Origin: Rhodoblastus acidophilus | GTDB lineage: Bacteria; Pseudomonadota; Alphaproteobacteria; Rhizobiales; Beijerinckiaceae | Reading direction: 5' to 3' | Assembly (NCBI RefSeq): GCF_900187365.1 | Contig: NZ_FYDG01000008.1 | Location: 83,772 to 147,771 of the forward strand | DNA length: 64,000 nt | In this document: in pieces, positions 33,584-44,020 of the stretch | Layout of the letters: the number at the start of each line of letters is the position of its first letter | Numbering within the stretch: position 1 is the stretch's first letter | The notes under the pieces: model-generated | Seen by the model: the letters and a program-made list of their open reading frames with translations, nothing else | The model's database searches: none | What the model was told of the DNA's origin: nothing | Translations under genes and position numbers: made by a program

Positions 33584-35374
33584 TCAGCGAACCTGGATCT
33601 TCGCCATTTCCTGGCCGTCCTCGCTCATCACGTGGGTCGAGCAGGCCAGACACGGATCGAACGAATGCAGCGTGCGCAGGATTTCCAGCGGCTGCGACGG
33701 ATCGGCCATCGGCGTGTCGAGCAGCGAGGCCTCGAAGGCGCCGATATTGCCCTTGGGGTCGCGCGGCGAACCGTTCCAGGTGGTGGGCACCACCGCCTGG
33801 TAATTGTCGATCTTGCCGTCCTTGATCTTGATCCAGTGGGCCAAGGCGCCGCGCGGCGCTTCGGTGAAGCCGACGCCCTTGACCTCGGCGGGCCAGGTCT
33901 TCGGATCCCACTTCTCGACATTGGCGGTCGAGCTGTCGCCGGCTTTGATGTTGGCGATCAGCTTGTTGTAGAAGTGCAGCATCTTGTCGGCGGCCCACTG
34001 GCACTCCAGCGCGCGCGCCGCGGTGCGGCCGAGCGTCGAGAACAGAGCGGGCAGCGGCAGGCCGAGATCCTTGAGCAGCTTTTCGGTCGGCTCCTTGAAC
34101 TCCGCCTTGTTCTGGGCGTAACCGATGATGTAGCGGGCCAGCGGGCCGACTTCCATCGCATGGCCCTTCCAGCGCGGCGACTTGATCCAGCTGTACTTGG
34201 CTTCTTCGTCGAGCGCCTCGATCTTGGTGCGGGTGCCCTTGGCCTTGGGGCCGAGCACGTAGTTCGGCTCGGTCACGCCGTCCCACGGGTGCAGACCCTT
34301 GGTTTCGTCCGGGTATTTGTACCAGCTGTGCGCGACGAATTCCTGGATCTCCTGGGGGTCGCGGTGGTTGACCGGGAACACTTCCTTGAGATTGCCGTCG
34401 ATGATCGCGCCCTGCGGCAGCAGCAGGTTGGCGGCGCTATAATCGTTGGCGCGCTCGGGAATGTCGCCATAGGCGAGCACGCATTTGCTCGACAGTCCGC
34501 CGCCATAGAGCCAGTCCTTGTAGAACGTGCCGATGGCCTGCACGTCGGGCAGATAGACCTTGTTGGTGAATTCGATCGAGCGGTCGATGATCTCCTTGAC
34601 GACGTTGAGCCGCTCCATGTTGAGCGCGCCGACGCCGCCAATGCCGTCCACATTGATCGGACAGGGCACGCCGCCAACCAGCCAGTTCGGATGCGGGTTC
34701 TTGCCGCCGAAAATGGTGTGGACCTTGACGATCTCCTTCTGGAAGTCGAGCGCCTCCAGATAATGCGCCACCGCCATCAGATTGGCTTCGGGCGGCAGCC
34801 GATACGCCTTGCTGCCCCAATAGCCGTTCTTGAACGGGCCGAGCTGGCCGGATTCGACGAATTTTTTCAGGCGGGTCTGCAGGTCCTTGAAATAGCCGGG
34901 AGAGGACAAAGGCCAGGACGAGATCGACTGCGCCAGCGTCGAGGTTTCCTTGGGATCGGCGGAAAGCGCCGACACCACGTCCACCCAGTCGAGCGCGTGC
35001 AGATGGTAGAAATGCACGATGTGGTCGTGCACCTGCAGCGCCAACTGCATGATGTTGCGGATGGAATTGGCGTTTTCCGGGATCTTGATCGACAGCGCGT
35101 CTTCCACGGCGCGGACCGAGGTCAGCGCGTGGGTGCCGGTGCAGACGCCGCAAATCCGCTCGGTAAACGCCCAGGCGTCGCGCGGATCGCGCCCGCGCAA
35201 AATCACTTCGATGCCGCGCCACATCGTGCCGGTGGAGACGGCGTTGCGGATGACATTGTCGGAATCGACGTTCACCTCGACGCGCATATGCCCTTCGATG
35301 CGGGTGACCGGATCGACGACGACGCGTTTTCCTGAATTGTCGAGCTTAAAACCGTTCGGCGTTTCGAGACCCAT
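33584..35374 (-). CDS. hupL: Uptake hydrogenase large subunit
   Basis: A 596-residue group 1 NiFe-hydrogenase catalytic subunit. Nickel ligands lie in [10 protein letters not shown] near the N-terminus and DPCLACSTH at the C-terminus. After the His a 15-residue tail ([15 protein letters not shown]) is the HupD cleavage peptide. It oxidises H2 in the periplasm after co-export with HupS. AAGGAAA precedes the ATG. It follows hupS by 50 bp. Confidence 0.98.
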   Translation of the reverse strand: MGLETPNGFKLDNSGKRVVVDPVTRIEGHMRVEVNVDSDNVIRNAVSTGTMWRGIEVILRGRDPRDAWAFTERICGVCTGTHALTSVRAVEDALSIKIPENANSIRNIMQLALQVHDHIVHFYHLHALDWVDVVSALSADPKETSTLAQSISSWPLSSPGYFKDLQTRLKKFVESGQLGPFKNGYWGSKAYRLPPEANLMAVAHYLEALDFQKEIVKVHTIFGGKNPHPNWLVGGVPCPINVDGIGGVGALNMERLNVVKEIIDRSIEFTNKVYLPDVQAIGTFYKDWLYGGGLSSKCVLAYGDIPERANDYSAANLLLPQGAIIDGNLKEVFPVNHRDPQEIQEFVAHSWYKYPDETKGLHPWDGVTEPNYVLGPKAKGTRTKIEALDEEAKYSWIKSPRWKGHAMEVGPLARYIIGYAQNKAEFKEPTEKLLKDLGLPLPALFSTLGRTAARALECQWAADKMLHFYNKLIANIKAGDSSTANVEKWDPKTWPAEVKGVGFTEAPRGALAHWIKIKDGKIDNYQAVVPTTWNGSPRDPKGNIGAFEASLLDTPMADPSQPLEILRTLHSFDPCLACSTHVMSEDGQEMAKIQVR

Positions 35375-35424
35375 GGGTGCGTTTCCTTAAGGGTTTTTGA
35401 TCGGTCTTTGCCAGCGGGTCGCGC

Positions 35425-36543
35425 TCAGCGGCCTTGCGACAGATCTTGCGAGGCGTCAGGCCCCGGCGCCTTGCCGTGCTTCACGCCAATGCGGCCGGCG
35501 GCGGTGACGGCGGCATGGACCGCGATGCCCGCGGCGACGCCCGCCGTGGCCACCAGGCCGACCTTGTCGGCGTTGGCCTCGATGCCGAACTGGTGGATGG
35601 TCGAAAGGCGCTCGTAGAACGGCCCCTTGTCCCAAAAACCGTCTTCCGAACAGCCGATGCAGCCGTGGCCGGACTGGATCGGGAAGGACACGCCATCGTT
35701 CCAGCGCACGGTCGAGCAGGCATTGTACGTGGTCGGCCCCTTGCAACCCATCTTGTAGAGGCAGAAGCCTTTTTTGGCGTTCTCGTCGTCCCACTCTTCC
35801 ACGAACTGTCCCGCGTCGAAATGCGGACGGCGGTAGCATTTGTCGTGAATGCGCTGCGAATAGAACATCAACGGGCGGCCCTGGCGGTCGAGCGCCGGCA
35901 GCTTGCCGAATGTGTTGATGAAGGTGATGACGCCGGTCATGACTTCGGCGATGGGCGGGCATCCCGGCACCTTGATGATCGGCTTGTCGGTGATGACCTT
36001 GTCGATCGGGGTGGCCTGGGTCGGGTTCGGCTTGGCGGCCTGGACGCAGCCCCAGGAGGCGCAGGCGCCCCAGGCGATCACCGCCATCGAATCGGCGGCC
36101 ATCTCTTTAAGGCGCTCGACGAACGGGCGTCCGCCGTCGATGCAGAACATGCCGTCCTCGTTGAGCGGCGGATTGCCCTCAACCGCGAGGATATACTTGC
36201 CCTTGTACTTCTCGCGGGTCTCCTGGAGGATCGCCTCGGCCTGATGGCCGGCCGCCGCCATGATGGTGTCGTCATAGTCGAGCGAGATCATCGACAGCAC
36301 GACATCCTTCACCAGCGGATGCGCCGAGCGGATGAAGCTCTCGGAGCAGCAGGTGCATTCCAGGCCGTGCATCCAGATCACGGGCACGCGCGGGTTGGTC
36401 TCCAGCGCCTGGGCCACCTGCGAGGCGCCGGTCGCGCCCAGCCCCATGCTGGCGGCGGTGAGCGAGCAGAATTTGGTGAAATTGCGCCGGGTGATCCCCT
36501 GGCGACGGATCACGTCGTAAAAAGTTTCGGTTGCCGACATCAA
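35425..36543 (-). CDS. hupS: Uptake hydrogenase small subunit
   Basis: A 372-residue precursor carrying the three Fe-S clusters. It has a Tat signal with RRNFTKF (Arg19-Arg20), the proximal-cluster LECTCCSES motif, and a C-terminal membrane anchor (about residues 325-350, [17 protein letters not shown]). The ATG at 36543 has GGAGG seven bases before it. It leads the hupSLCD operon behind a sigma-54-type promoter. Confidence 0.97.
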   Translation of the reverse strand: MMSATETFYDVIRRQGITRRNFTKFCSLTAASMGLGATGASQVAQALETNPRVPVIWMHGLECTCCSESFIRSAHPLVKDVVLSMISLDYDDTIMAAAGHQAEAILQETREKYKGKYILAVEGNPPLNEDGMFCIDGGRPFVERLKEMAADSMAVIAWGACASWGCVQAAKPNPTQATPIDKVITDKPIIKVPGCPPIAEVMTGVITFINTFGKLPALDRQGRPLMFYSQRIHDKCYRRPHFDAGQFVEEWDDENAKKGFCLYKMGCKGPTTYNACSTVRWNDGVSFPIQSGHGCIGCSEDGFWDKGPFYERLSTIHQFGIEANADKVGLVATAGVAAGIAVHAAVTAAGRIGVKHGKAPGPDASQDLSQGR

Positions 36544-36636
36544 GCGCCCTCCTGCCCTGCTCCGGTTTTTCGAGCGCGATCAACGCAAGCGCGCCCTCGC
36601 GGCGGTGACGGAGCCGCCAGCGGTTGCGCGGTCGGT

Positions 36637-36654
36637 GGCAAGAAGGGCGCCAAC
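36637..36654 (-). promoter_or_regulatory. Candidate -24/-12 (sigma-54) promoter of hupSLC
   Basis: On the minus strand GTTGGCGCCCTTCTTGCC has GG and GC elements exactly 10 bp apart, the RpoN spacing. It lies about 95 bp before hupS. The AT-rich stretch just upstream (36660-36700) could bind IHF. It fits control by the NtrC-family HupR. The remainder of 36544-36867 has no credible gene. Confidence 0.6.
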
Positions 36655-36867
36655 TGCGACAATTTGTCCAATCGCCTTTGTTTTCATTGATTTGTACAGG
36701 TCACGCTCGCAGGCTTGCGCCCGAAAAACTGGAAAGCGCCCTGGCGCCTGACGCAAGTTTCTTGGCGCCCCGGCCCATGTCTTCCGGCGCGAACGCGGCC
36801 CACCCAGACGCGCAGCGCGCCCGGCCGAACCGTTCAAGTTTCTGGAGCTGTCTGGAGGCGACGCCGC

Positions 36868-37125
36868 TCAGTAGCGCGCGCTGACCGTTCCGCCATCGGC
36901 CGGCGGATGGTTGACGATCACCAGCGGCGGGCGCGCGGGATCGTGGGCGTACATCTGGGTATATTCCAGCTCAAGCTCCAGCGCGGATTCGGAGTGCGCG
37001 GCGAGGCAGGACGCGCCGCAGACCGAGCCGAAAGCCTCGTTGTCGGAGAGATAGGCGCCGGCGTGGCTGGCGGGGGCGAAGCCGAGCGTCGCCAGAACGA
37101 AAGCGAAGGAAGCCATTTTACGCAT
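36868..37125 (-). CDS. Small secreted protein inside the hydrogenase block
   Basis: An 85-residue protein I do not recognise. It begins MRKMASFAFVLATLGFAPASHAGA, a good Sec signal with an Ala-x-Ala site near residue 21. The mature part is about 63 residues with one CGASC pair and a Tyr/Glu-rich middle (ELELEYTQMYAHDP). It lies between hupV and hupS on the same strand. No strong ribosome site is visible, so the exact start is open (TTG at 37134 is the other option). Confidence 0.6.
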   Translation of the reverse strand: MRKMASFAFVLATLGFAPASHAGAYLSDNEAFGSVCGASCLAAHSESALELELEYTQMYAHDPARPPLVIVNHPPADGGTVSARY

Positions 37126-37229
37126 GTCGGCCAACCGTAAATGAATGTGCGGATGGTGCGACCATCGGCGTCAACCCTTGCCGTAACCTTACGTCCGCTC
37201 GCCATTTCATCGATGCGGTGAACGCGGGA

Positions 37230-38663
37230 TTAATGCGCGGTGCAGACCATGCAGGGATCGAAACTGCGCACCACATGCTGGATGGCCACGGCTTTGGCGC
37301 CCTGCGCGCCGGTTTCGACCCCGACCAGAGCCTGTTCCAACGGGCCGGGAACGCCATTTGCGTCGCGCGGCGAAAAATTCCAGGTGGTCGGCGCGATGAT
37401 CTGGTAGCCGGCGATGACGCCGCGCTCGACGCGGAGCCAATGCCCGAGCGCGCCGCGCGCCGCCTCGACCCGGCCGACGCCCGCCCCCGCCGCCGGTTCG
37501 CGGGCCGGTTCGCAAAAACTTTCGCGCAGATTCAGCGCCCGCGCCCAGGCTTCGGCGGCCAGCGTCACCCTGGCGATTTCCAGCACGCGCGCCACGACCC
37601 GGACGAGCACATGGCTGGCGCCCGCCTGCGCCAGCAGGGCGCGGATCAGTTTTTGGCCCGCCACCGCCTGCCGCGCCACGGCGCCGGTTTCCGCCGGGCG
37701 GCCGCCGAGGCGCGGGGCCTTGGCGAAGGAATAGGCGCCGGCGCGCTCCATGTCGGGCAAGGTGACGGCCTGCGCCGGATCTTCCGTGGAATCGGCGAAA
37801 AACGAGGTTGCGACCTGCTCGGCGATGGCGCCGAACGGGGCCGCCGCGCCGGTCGGATCGACGACGCCGGCGCGAAACAGCGGCCCCTCTTCGGCGTGAT
37901 AGGCGCCGAAACTCATCAGCGGCAGGGCGCAGCGGCCGAGTTCGTCAAGGCGCAGGTCGCGGGCGACGCGCAGGAAGGCGGCGAAATCGCCCGGCCCCTC
38001 CGCATGGGCCCACAATTGCGCCGGCGTCTCCAGCGCCGCCATTTGCTCCAGCGCCGCGCCGAACAGATGCGTCTCCGCGAAGGCGCGGAAATCACTGAGG
38101 ATCGCCAGCAGCCGCATTTTGCCGCCGAGATCGAGCGCGCGGGTGACGCCGCCGGGCTGCAGCGCCAGGGAATGCGGCCATTTGCCGGCGATCAGCCCCA
38201 TCATGTGCAGCAGCCGGGCGCGCGCCGGCAGCATGTCGCGCGGCGCGCCGCCCTCCGCCGCCTTGAACCGCCGGACGATTTCGCCATGCCAAGGCCGTTG
38301 CGCGTAAGACTCGCGGGCGAAATCCGGCATGAAAAACAAATAGAAATGGCTGAGATGATCGGCGATGTTTTCGGCGGCGTGGACGAGATTGGCCGCCAGC
38401 GCGCCATTGGGCGGCGGCCTGACGCCGCTGATTTCGCGCAAAGCCGCCGCCGCCGCGAGACTTTGCGACACCGAGCAGATGCCGCAGATGCGCGGCGCGA
38501 TGGTGAGGGCGTCGTTCGCCGGCCGCCCGACCAGAATTTGCTCGAAGCCGCGATAGAGCGTGGAGCCGACGCGCGCCTCCGCGACGCGACCGTCCTCGAT
38601 CTCCAGCGTCAGCTCCAGATCGCCCTCGACCCGGTTGAACGGCCCGACGGTCAGCCGGCTCAT
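37230..38663 (-). CDS. hupV: Regulatory hydrogenase (H2 sensor) large subunit
   Basis: A 477-residue large subunit of the H2-sensing hydrogenase. It has PRICGICSVSQ at the N-terminal nickel site and ends exactly at DPCMVCTAH, with no cleavable tail, the hallmark of HupV/HoxC. It therefore needs no HupD-like processing. It starts within the hupU stop (ATGA). With HupU it reports H2 to HupT. Confidence 0.96.
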   Translation of the reverse strand: MSRLTVGPFNRVEGDLELTLEIEDGRVAEARVGSTLYRGFEQILVGRPANDALTIAPRICGICSVSQSLAAAAALREISGVRPPPNGALAANLVHAAENIADHLSHFYLFFMPDFARESYAQRPWHGEIVRRFKAAEGGAPRDMLPARARLLHMMGLIAGKWPHSLALQPGGVTRALDLGGKMRLLAILSDFRAFAETHLFGAALEQMAALETPAQLWAHAEGPGDFAAFLRVARDLRLDELGRCALPLMSFGAYHAEEGPLFRAGVVDPTGAAAPFGAIAEQVATSFFADSTEDPAQAVTLPDMERAGAYSFAKAPRLGGRPAETGAVARQAVAGQKLIRALLAQAGASHVLVRVVARVLEIARVTLAAEAWARALNLRESFCEPAREPAAGAGVGRVEAARGALGHWLRVERGVIAGYQIIAPTTWNFSPRDANGVPGPLEQALVGVETGAQGAKAVAIQHVVRSFDPCMVCTAH

Positions 38664-39655
38664 TTGGCCCTCTTGGGTGTGACGACGAGGCGGTCGGCCT
38701 CGGCGTTTTCGCGCACCCGCGCCGGCGTGGCGGATTTCGACAGCGCGGCCAGCGTCATGAACCAGGCCTTGGGCATGTCGAGCGGCAGCCCCACGGGGAT
38801 GCCGCCGATTTTCGGGGTGACATGGGTGTTGCGCGCCGCCTCGAAGCCCGGCGAAGTGCAGGAGATGCAGGCGAAGCCGGCATGGGTGCAGGTGCCGCCG
38901 CCGTTCCAGGCGCGCTGGTTGCAATCGCCGATCGCCTGCGTCGCCTTGCAGCCGAGATGCTCCATCAGGCAGCCGCGCTCAGACAGGGTTCGCGCCGACG
39001 CCTTGAACTCGTAAAACTCGTTGCGCGAACAGCCGTGATGAGCGAGATGGCCGGCGAAAAACAGCGGCCGTCCCAAGGCGTCGAGATCGTCCGGGCCGAG
39101 GTCGCCCGCCGCCAGCGCGCCGAGCGTTTCGACGATCCAGCCGGGATGCGGCGCGCAGCCCGCGACATTGACCACCGGCAAACCGGTCCGCGAGCGCCAG
39201 CCCGCGCCCAAAACGCCGCCGGCCTCGGCGCCGTCGTATTGCAGGCCGCAGGCGTCGGTGGGATCGGGATCGCCGGCCGGCACGCCGCCGAAGGCCGCGC
39301 AGGAGCCGACGGCGACCGTCATTTCAGCGTGGCTCGCCATGGAGCGGCTGAGATCGAGCAGCGTGCGCTGCGTGCCGGAGAGACGGTTGAACCGGCCGGT
39401 TCCGTTGGGGCCGCGCAGAAGCGCGCCCTCGACGCAGAAAATGTCGAGCTTTTGCGCGCCGGTTTCGATGCGCGCGAACAGGCTCAAAACCTCGTCGCCG
39501 GTGGCCTCGCTGAGGCTGGGATGCCAGAGCAGGTCGAGGCCGAGGCCGCGCAGTTCGGCGAACAGGCCGGCGCCGCCCTGTTCCAGCGCCGCCATGGTGC
39601 AGCCGCCGCAGGAGCCGGCTTGCAGCCAGAGCAGGGTTTTGCGCGAAGATGTCAT
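38660..39655 (-). CDS. hupU: Regulatory hydrogenase (H2 sensor) small subunit
   Basis: A 331-residue Fe-S small subunit without Tat signal or membrane anchor, so it stays in the cytoplasm as expected for HupU/HoxB. It opens LLWLQAGSCGGCTMAALEQ and has GSCAAFGGVP, NVAGCAPHPGW, HHGCSRNEFYEF and the distal cluster region. It is the first gene of the H2 block and couples to hupV. Confidence 0.96.
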   Translation of the reverse strand: MTSSRKTLLWLQAGSCGGCTMAALEQGGAGLFAELRGLGLDLLWHPSLSEATGDEVLSLFARIETGAQKLDIFCVEGALLRGPNGTGRFNRLSGTQRTLLDLSRSMASHAEMTVAVGSCAAFGGVPAGDPDPTDACGLQYDGAEAGGVLGAGWRSRTGLPVVNVAGCAPHPGWIVETLGALAAGDLGPDDLDALGRPLFFAGHLAHHGCSRNEFYEFKASARTLSERGCLMEHLGCKATQAIGDCNQRAWNGGGTCTHAGFACISCTSPGFEAARNTHVTPKIGGIPVGLPLDMPKAWFMTLAALSKSATPARVRENAEADRLVVTPKRAK

Positions 39656-39704
39656 AACGGGAGTGTCGCCGGATTCACCGGCGATGACAATGACCCCGGC
39701 CTGT

Positions 39705-39868
39705 TCCCTCGCCCCGCTTTAGCGGGGAGAGGGTTAGGGTGAGGGGCCGGGGCGCTGGCTTCCATGTCGTCAGACAAGCCTTGTTGGCGAATGGCTTTCC
39801 TGATGACGTCGAGGATAACGCCCCTGCCCCTCACCCCCCGCCCTCTCCCCGCTAAAGCGGGGCGAGGG
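39705..39868. repeat. Inverted repeat pair at the dcw/hydrogenase junction
   Basis: Two copies of a roughly 42-bp element lie in opposite orientation, at 39705-39746 and 39826-39868, about 90% identical. Each has an inner hairpin CCCCGCTTTAGCGGGG. They fill the gap between hupU and murB and could fold into a large cruciform. The type resembles dispersed REP-like elements of many Proteobacteria. Confidence 0.75.
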
Positions 39869-39883
39869 AGCCAGCCGGCGCCG

Positions 39884-40807
39884 TCAGGCTTTCACGCCGA
39901 TCCGCTTGATTTCCCATTGCAGCTCGACGCCGGTCGCCGCCTTGACGCGGGCGCGGACCTCCTCGCCGAGGTTTTCGATGTCGGCGGCCGTCGCCTGGCC
40001 CCGGTTGATCAAAAAATTGCAGTGCAGTTCCGACACCTGCGCATCGCCCACGACCAGGCCGCGACAGCCGGCCTTGTCGACCAATTGCCAAGCCTTTTCG
40101 CCCGGCGGGTTCTTGAAGGTGGAGCCGCCGGTCTTTTCGCGGATCGGCTGCGCCTTTTCGCGCGCCTCGGTGATGCGGTCCATTTCGGCCTGGATCGCGG
40201 CGGGATCGCCGGGGCGTCCCTGGAACAAGGCTTCGGTGAAAATGACGTCATCGGGCGCGCCGCTGTGGCGATAGGTCATGTGCAGATCGTCCACCTTGAA
40301 CAGGTGGATGGTTCCGCGCCGATCCACGCCCCGGGCTTCGACCAGCGCGTCCTTGGTCTCGCCGCCGTGAGCGCCGGCGTTCATGCGCAGCGCGCCGCCG
40401 ATGCAGCCGGGAATGCCGCGCAGGAACGCCAGACCGTCGATCCCGGCTTCGGCGGCCGCCTTGGCCACGCGCATGTCGGGGACGCAGGCGCCGACGCGCA
40501 GCCGATGCCCGTCCTCGACCTTGATGTCGCCAAAGGCGCGGCCGCCCAACCGGATCACCACACCCTCGACGCCGCCGTCGCGCACGATGAGGTTTGACCC
40601 GAGCCCGATCACAGTCACCGGCACATCCTGCGGCAGGCGCTGGAGAAAATAGACGAGATCGGCCTCGTCGGCCGGGCTGAACAAAGCCTGCGCCGGCCCG
40701 CCGACGCGGAACCAGGTGTAGGGCGCGATGTCGGCGTTGGCGGCCAGCCGTCCCCGCAGGTCCGGCATGAGACCCGCCAGCGCCGACGTGATATCCTTAA
40801 AACTCAT
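39884..40807 (-). CDS. murB: UDP-N-acetylenolpyruvoylglucosamine reductase
   Basis: A 307-residue type I MurB flavoenzyme making UDP-N-acetylmuramate. It has the FAD motif [44 protein letters not shown], and the catalytic serine region [12 protein letters not shown]. The start overlaps the preceding amidotransferase gene (ATGA). It is the last gene of the dcw cluster here. Confidence 0.96.
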   Translation of the reverse strand: MSFKDITSALAGLMPDLRGRLAANADIAPYTWFRVGGPAQALFSPADEADLVYFLQRLPQDVPVTVIGLGSNLIVRDGGVEGVVIRLGGRAFGDIKVEDGHRLRVGACVPDMRVAKAAAEAGIDGLAFLRGIPGCIGGALRMNAGAHGGETKDALVEARGVDRRGTIHLFKVDDLHMTYRHSGAPDDVIFTEALFQGRPGDPAAIQAEMDRITEAREKAQPIREKTGGSTFKNPPGEKAWQLVDKAGCRGLVVGDAQVSELHCNFLINRGQATAADIENLGEEVRARVKAATGVELQWEIKRIGVKA

Positions 40808-41499
40808 GCGAAAATCCCGTCCAGCCAGCGCCGGAACATCATAGTCCCCGCATGGGCGGTGGCCGCGCCATGAATCGCGGCCTGCCGGCGCAGCTCGCCC
40901 GGCTTGATCCCGGCCTTGCCGAGTTCGCAGGTGTGGCCGATCAGCCAGCTTTCCAGCGCCTCCGGCTCGACTTCGGCATGGAATTGCAGCGCCAGCGCAT
41001 GTTTGCCGAGCGAAAACGCCTGATGCGGGCACAACGGCGTCGAGGCCAGCGACACCGCGCCGTCCGGCAGGCCGAAGGCGTCGCCGTGCCAGTGCAGCAC
41101 ATGAACGCCATCGAGCGGCGCCAGCGGCGAATTGTCGACCGGCGCCAGCGTCAGCGGCGCATAGCCGATTTCCTTGCCCGGCCCCGGCGCGACCGGCGCG
41201 CCGAGCGCGGCGGCCATCATCTGGCCGCCAAGACATATGCCCAGCGTCGGCTTGCCCGCCTTCAGCCGCGCGCCGATGGCGGCGATCTCTTCCGGCAGGA
41301 ACGGGTAATCCTCGACCTCATAGACGCCGATCGGACCGCCCAGCGCCACCAGCAGATCGCAGGCGTCGATCTCGGCCAGCGGCAGCGGGCCGAGGCCGAC
41401 GTCGTGGTAGGCGATCTCGAAGCCATAGGCGGGCAGAAGGGCCGCGAGCGTTCCGAGATGTTCGAACGCCAGATGGCGCAGAACCAGGGCGCGCTTCAT
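40804..41499 (-). CDS. Class I glutamine amidotransferase inside the mur cluster
   Basis: A 231-residue stand-alone GATase of the GuaA-like type. The nucleophile Cys is in [15 protein letters not shown], and the His-Glu part of the triad is [14 protein letters not shown]. It would release ammonia from glutamine for a partner enzyme or hydrolyse a gamma-glutamyl compound; the acceptor is unknown. ATGA overlaps with both murC and murB show tight coupling. Muramyl ligases use amino acids and not glutamine ammonia, so its role among them is unclear. Confidence 0.87.
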   Translation of the reverse strand: MKRALVLRHLAFEHLGTLAALLPAYGFEIAYHDVGLGPLPLAEIDACDLLVALGGPIGVYEVEDYPFLPEEIAAIGARLKAGKPTLGICLGGQMMAAALGAPVAPGPGKEIGYAPLTLAPVDNSPLAPLDGVHVLHWHGDAFGLPDGAVSLASTPLCPHQAFSLGKHALALQFHAEVEPEALESWLIGHTCELGKAGIKPGELRRQAAIHGAATAHAGTMMFRRWLDGIFA

Positions 41500-42902
41500 G
41501 CTCCGCCCTCCGCCAGCTGGCCTGGCAGAGCGTAGGCCCATTGGGTGATGTTGCCGGCGCCCAGGCACACCACGTAATCGCCGGGCTTGGCCAGTTCGCG
41601 GATGAATTTCGGCAGCGCGTCCGGCGCGGGCAGCACCAGCGCCTGACGGTGGCCGTGGGCCTTGATGGCGGCGACGAGATGCTCCTTGTCCACGCCCGCG
41701 ATCGGCGTTTCGCCAGCGGCGTAGACATCGCCGACAATCACCACGTCGGCGTCGTTGAAACAGGTGGCGAAGGAGTCGAACAGGGTTTGCAGGCGGGTGT
41801 AGCGATGCGGCTGCACCACGGCGATCACCTGGGCTTTGGTCGAGGCGCGCGCCGCGCGCAAAACGGCGGCGATTTCCACGGGATGGTGGCCGTAATCGTC
41901 GAAAATCGCGACGCCGTTCCATTCGCCGGTGCGGGTGAAGCGGCGCTTGACCCCGCCGAAGCCGGCCAGCCCCTTCCTGATCTGGTCGAGGCCGACGCCG
42001 AGCTGATACGCCACCGCGATCGCCGCCGTGGCGTTGAGCGCGTTGTGATGGCCGGGCATGGGCAGCACCAGATCGTTCAGCTCGATCTCCTTGTCATGCA
42101 GCCGGTCGCGGATCCTCACCTGAAAGCGGCAGACGCCGCCGGCGAGGTCGATCTTTTCCAGCCGCACGTCGGCCTGCGGATTTTCGCCATAGGTGACGAC
42201 GCGGCGGTCCTCGATCTTGCCGACCAGCTCCTGCACGGTCGGATGATCCAGGCACATCACCGCGAAGCCATAGAACGGCAGGTTTTCCACAAAGCTGCGG
42301 AACGCCTCCTTGATGGCGTCATAGGTTATGAAATGGTCGAGATGCTCGGGGTCGATATTGGTGACCACCGCCACATCCGCCGGCAGTTTTAAGAACGTGC
42401 CGTCGGATTCGTCGGCCTCGACCACCATCCACTGGCCCTCGCCGATGCGGGCGTTGGTGCCGTAGGCGTTGATGATGCCGCCGTTGATCACCGTCGGGTC
42501 GAGCGCGCCGGCGTCGAGCAGCGTGGCGACCAGCGAGGTCGTGGTGGTCTTGCCATGGGTGCCGGCCACCGCCACGCATTGCTTGAGGCGCATCAGTTCG
42601 GCGAGCATTTCGGCGCGGCGCACCACCGGCAGGCGTTTTTCGCGGGCGGCGGAGAGTTCGGGATTGTCGCGCTTGATCGCGGTGGAGACCACGATCACCT
42701 CGGCGTCGCCGAGGTTTTTCGCGTCATGGCCGATGAAGATTTTGGCGCCCTTGTCGCGCAGACGCTTGACGTTGGCGTTGTCGGCGGCGTCGGAGCCCTG
42801 CACCTGATACCCGAGGTTGATCAGCACTTCGGCGATGCCGGACATGCCGATGCCCCCGATCCCGACGAAATGGATGGGGCCTAGCGTGCGCGGCAGTTTC
42901 AT
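41496..42902 (-). CDS. murC: UDP-N-acetylmuramate--L-alanine ligase
   Basis: A 468-residue MurC. The N-terminal Rossmann part has [17 protein letters not shown], the ATP loop is [12 protein letters not shown], and [15 protein letters not shown] and [18 protein letters not shown] are conserved. It adds L-Ala to UDP-MurNAc. It overlaps murG and the amidotransferase gene by four bases each. Confidence 0.97.
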   Translation of the reverse strand: MKLPRTLGPIHFVGIGGIGMSGIAEVLINLGYQVQGSDAADNANVKRLRDKGAKIFIGHDAKNLGDAEVIVVSTAIKRDNPELSAAREKRLPVVRRAEMLAELMRLKQCVAVAGTHGKTTTTSLVATLLDAGALDPTVINGGIINAYGTNARIGEGQWMVVEADESDGTFLKLPADVAVVTNIDPEHLDHFITYDAIKEAFRSFVENLPFYGFAVMCLDHPTVQELVGKIEDRRVVTYGENPQADVRLEKIDLAGGVCRFQVRIRDRLHDKEIELNDLVLPMPGHHNALNATAAIAVAYQLGVGLDQIRKGLAGFGGVKRRFTRTGEWNGVAIFDDYGHHPVEIAAVLRAARASTKAQVIAVVQPHRYTRLQTLFDSFATCFNDADVVIVGDVYAAGETPIAGVDKEHLVAAIKAHGHRQALVLPAPDALPKFIRELAKPGDYVVCLGAGNITQWAYALPGQLAEGGA

Positions 42903-44020
42903 TTGGGGGTCTCCTGAGTTTCGCCCATGCCGGCGACCTGCAGAGTGAGGAAGGCCAACCGGTCCGCGGCGTCGGATACGCCGACGCTTCTTGCGGCTTG
43001 GGCGCGCTTCGTCAAGTCCTGCGGCGCGGCCAGCGCCTGCCGCAACCGGTCCGCCAGTCCGGCGGGGGTGAAATTGATCTGCCGCACCACTTCCGCCGCG
43101 TTGCAGGCGGAAAGATGCGCGGCGTTGGCGGCCTGGTCGGCGTCGAGCGCATGGGGGAACGGCACCAGAATGGACGGGCGGCCGATCAGCGCGAGTTCCG
43201 ACACGGTGGAGGCGCCGGAGCGGCCGATCACCAGATGGGCGCTCGCGATGCGCTTGGGCAGATCGGCGAAGAAGGGCGAAACCTCCGCCGCGATCTTGAG
43301 CTTGGCGTAGGCCTCCTTGACGCGCGGAAGATCCTCCTCGCGCACCTGCTGCGTCAGCACGATGCGCGCGCGCTCGGCTTCGTTCAGCAGCGCCATCGCC
43401 TCGGGCACGACGTCGGAAAACACCCGCGCCCCCTGCGAGCCGCCGGTGACCAGCAGCCGCAGCTTTTGATCGTCGAAGCCGGGATAGGGAACTCTGGCCG
43501 CCTCCAGCACCGCCGGGCGCATGGGATTGCCGACATAGGCGACGCGGCTCTTCAGGTCGATCGGCAGGCCGTCGAGGGTGGGGAAGCCGGAGGCGATCAC
43601 CTTGGCGCGGCCGGCGAGAAAGCGGTTGGCGCGGCCGATCACCGCATTCTGCTCGTGCAGCACCAGCGGCACGCCGCGCAGATTGGCGCCCAGCGCCGGG
43701 GGCACGGTGGGATAGCCGCCAAAGGCGACGATGGCGCGGGGCTTCAATTCGCCGCAGAGATTGAACGATTCCAGCACGCCATTGGCGAGCTTGAGCAGCG
43801 CCAGCATCTTGTCGCCGAAGCCGCCGCCGGTCGGCGTCCCCGAATCGATCTCATGCACCGCTTCCGCCGGGAACCCTTCGGTGAATTTCATCGCCCGCTC
43901 GTCGGTGGCGAGCCGGACCCGCGCGCCCTTGGCGGCGAGCGCGCTCGCCAGCGCGGAGGCCGGAAACAAATGGCCGCCGGTTCCCCCGGCGGCGACGAGA
44001 ATGAGGTTGTCGCTTTCCAT
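42899..44020 (-). CDS. murG: Lipid II synthase, UDP-GlcNAc transferase MurG
   Basis: A 373-residue GT28 enzyme. [17 protein letters not shown] is the N-terminal glycine loop, and [17 protein letters not shown] and [29 protein letters not shown] are the donor-site motifs. It converts lipid I to lipid II at the inner membrane face. It abuts ftsW. Confidence 0.97.
   Translation of the reverse strand: MESDNLILVAAGGTGGHLFPASALASALAAKGARVRLATDERAMKFTEGFPAEAVHEIDSGTPTGGGFGDKMLALLKLANGVLESFNLCGELKPRAIVAFGGYPTVPPALGANLRGVPLVLHEQNAVIGRANRFLAGRAKVIASGFPTLDGLPIDLKSRVAYVGNPMRPAVLEAARVPYPGFDDQKLRLLVTGGSQGARVFSDVVPEAMALLNEAERARIVLTQQVREEDLPRVKEAYAKLKIAAEVSPFFADLPKRIASAHLVIGRSGASTVSELALIGRPSILVPFPHALDADQAANAAHLSACNAAEVVRQINFTPAGLADRLRQALAAPQDLTKRAQAARSVGVSDAADRLAFLTLQVAGMGETQETPK

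Noticed and set aside
36580..36837. 85-codon frame before hupS
   Set aside because: It covers the sigma-54-type promoter and has random-looking Arg/Ala-rich sequence.
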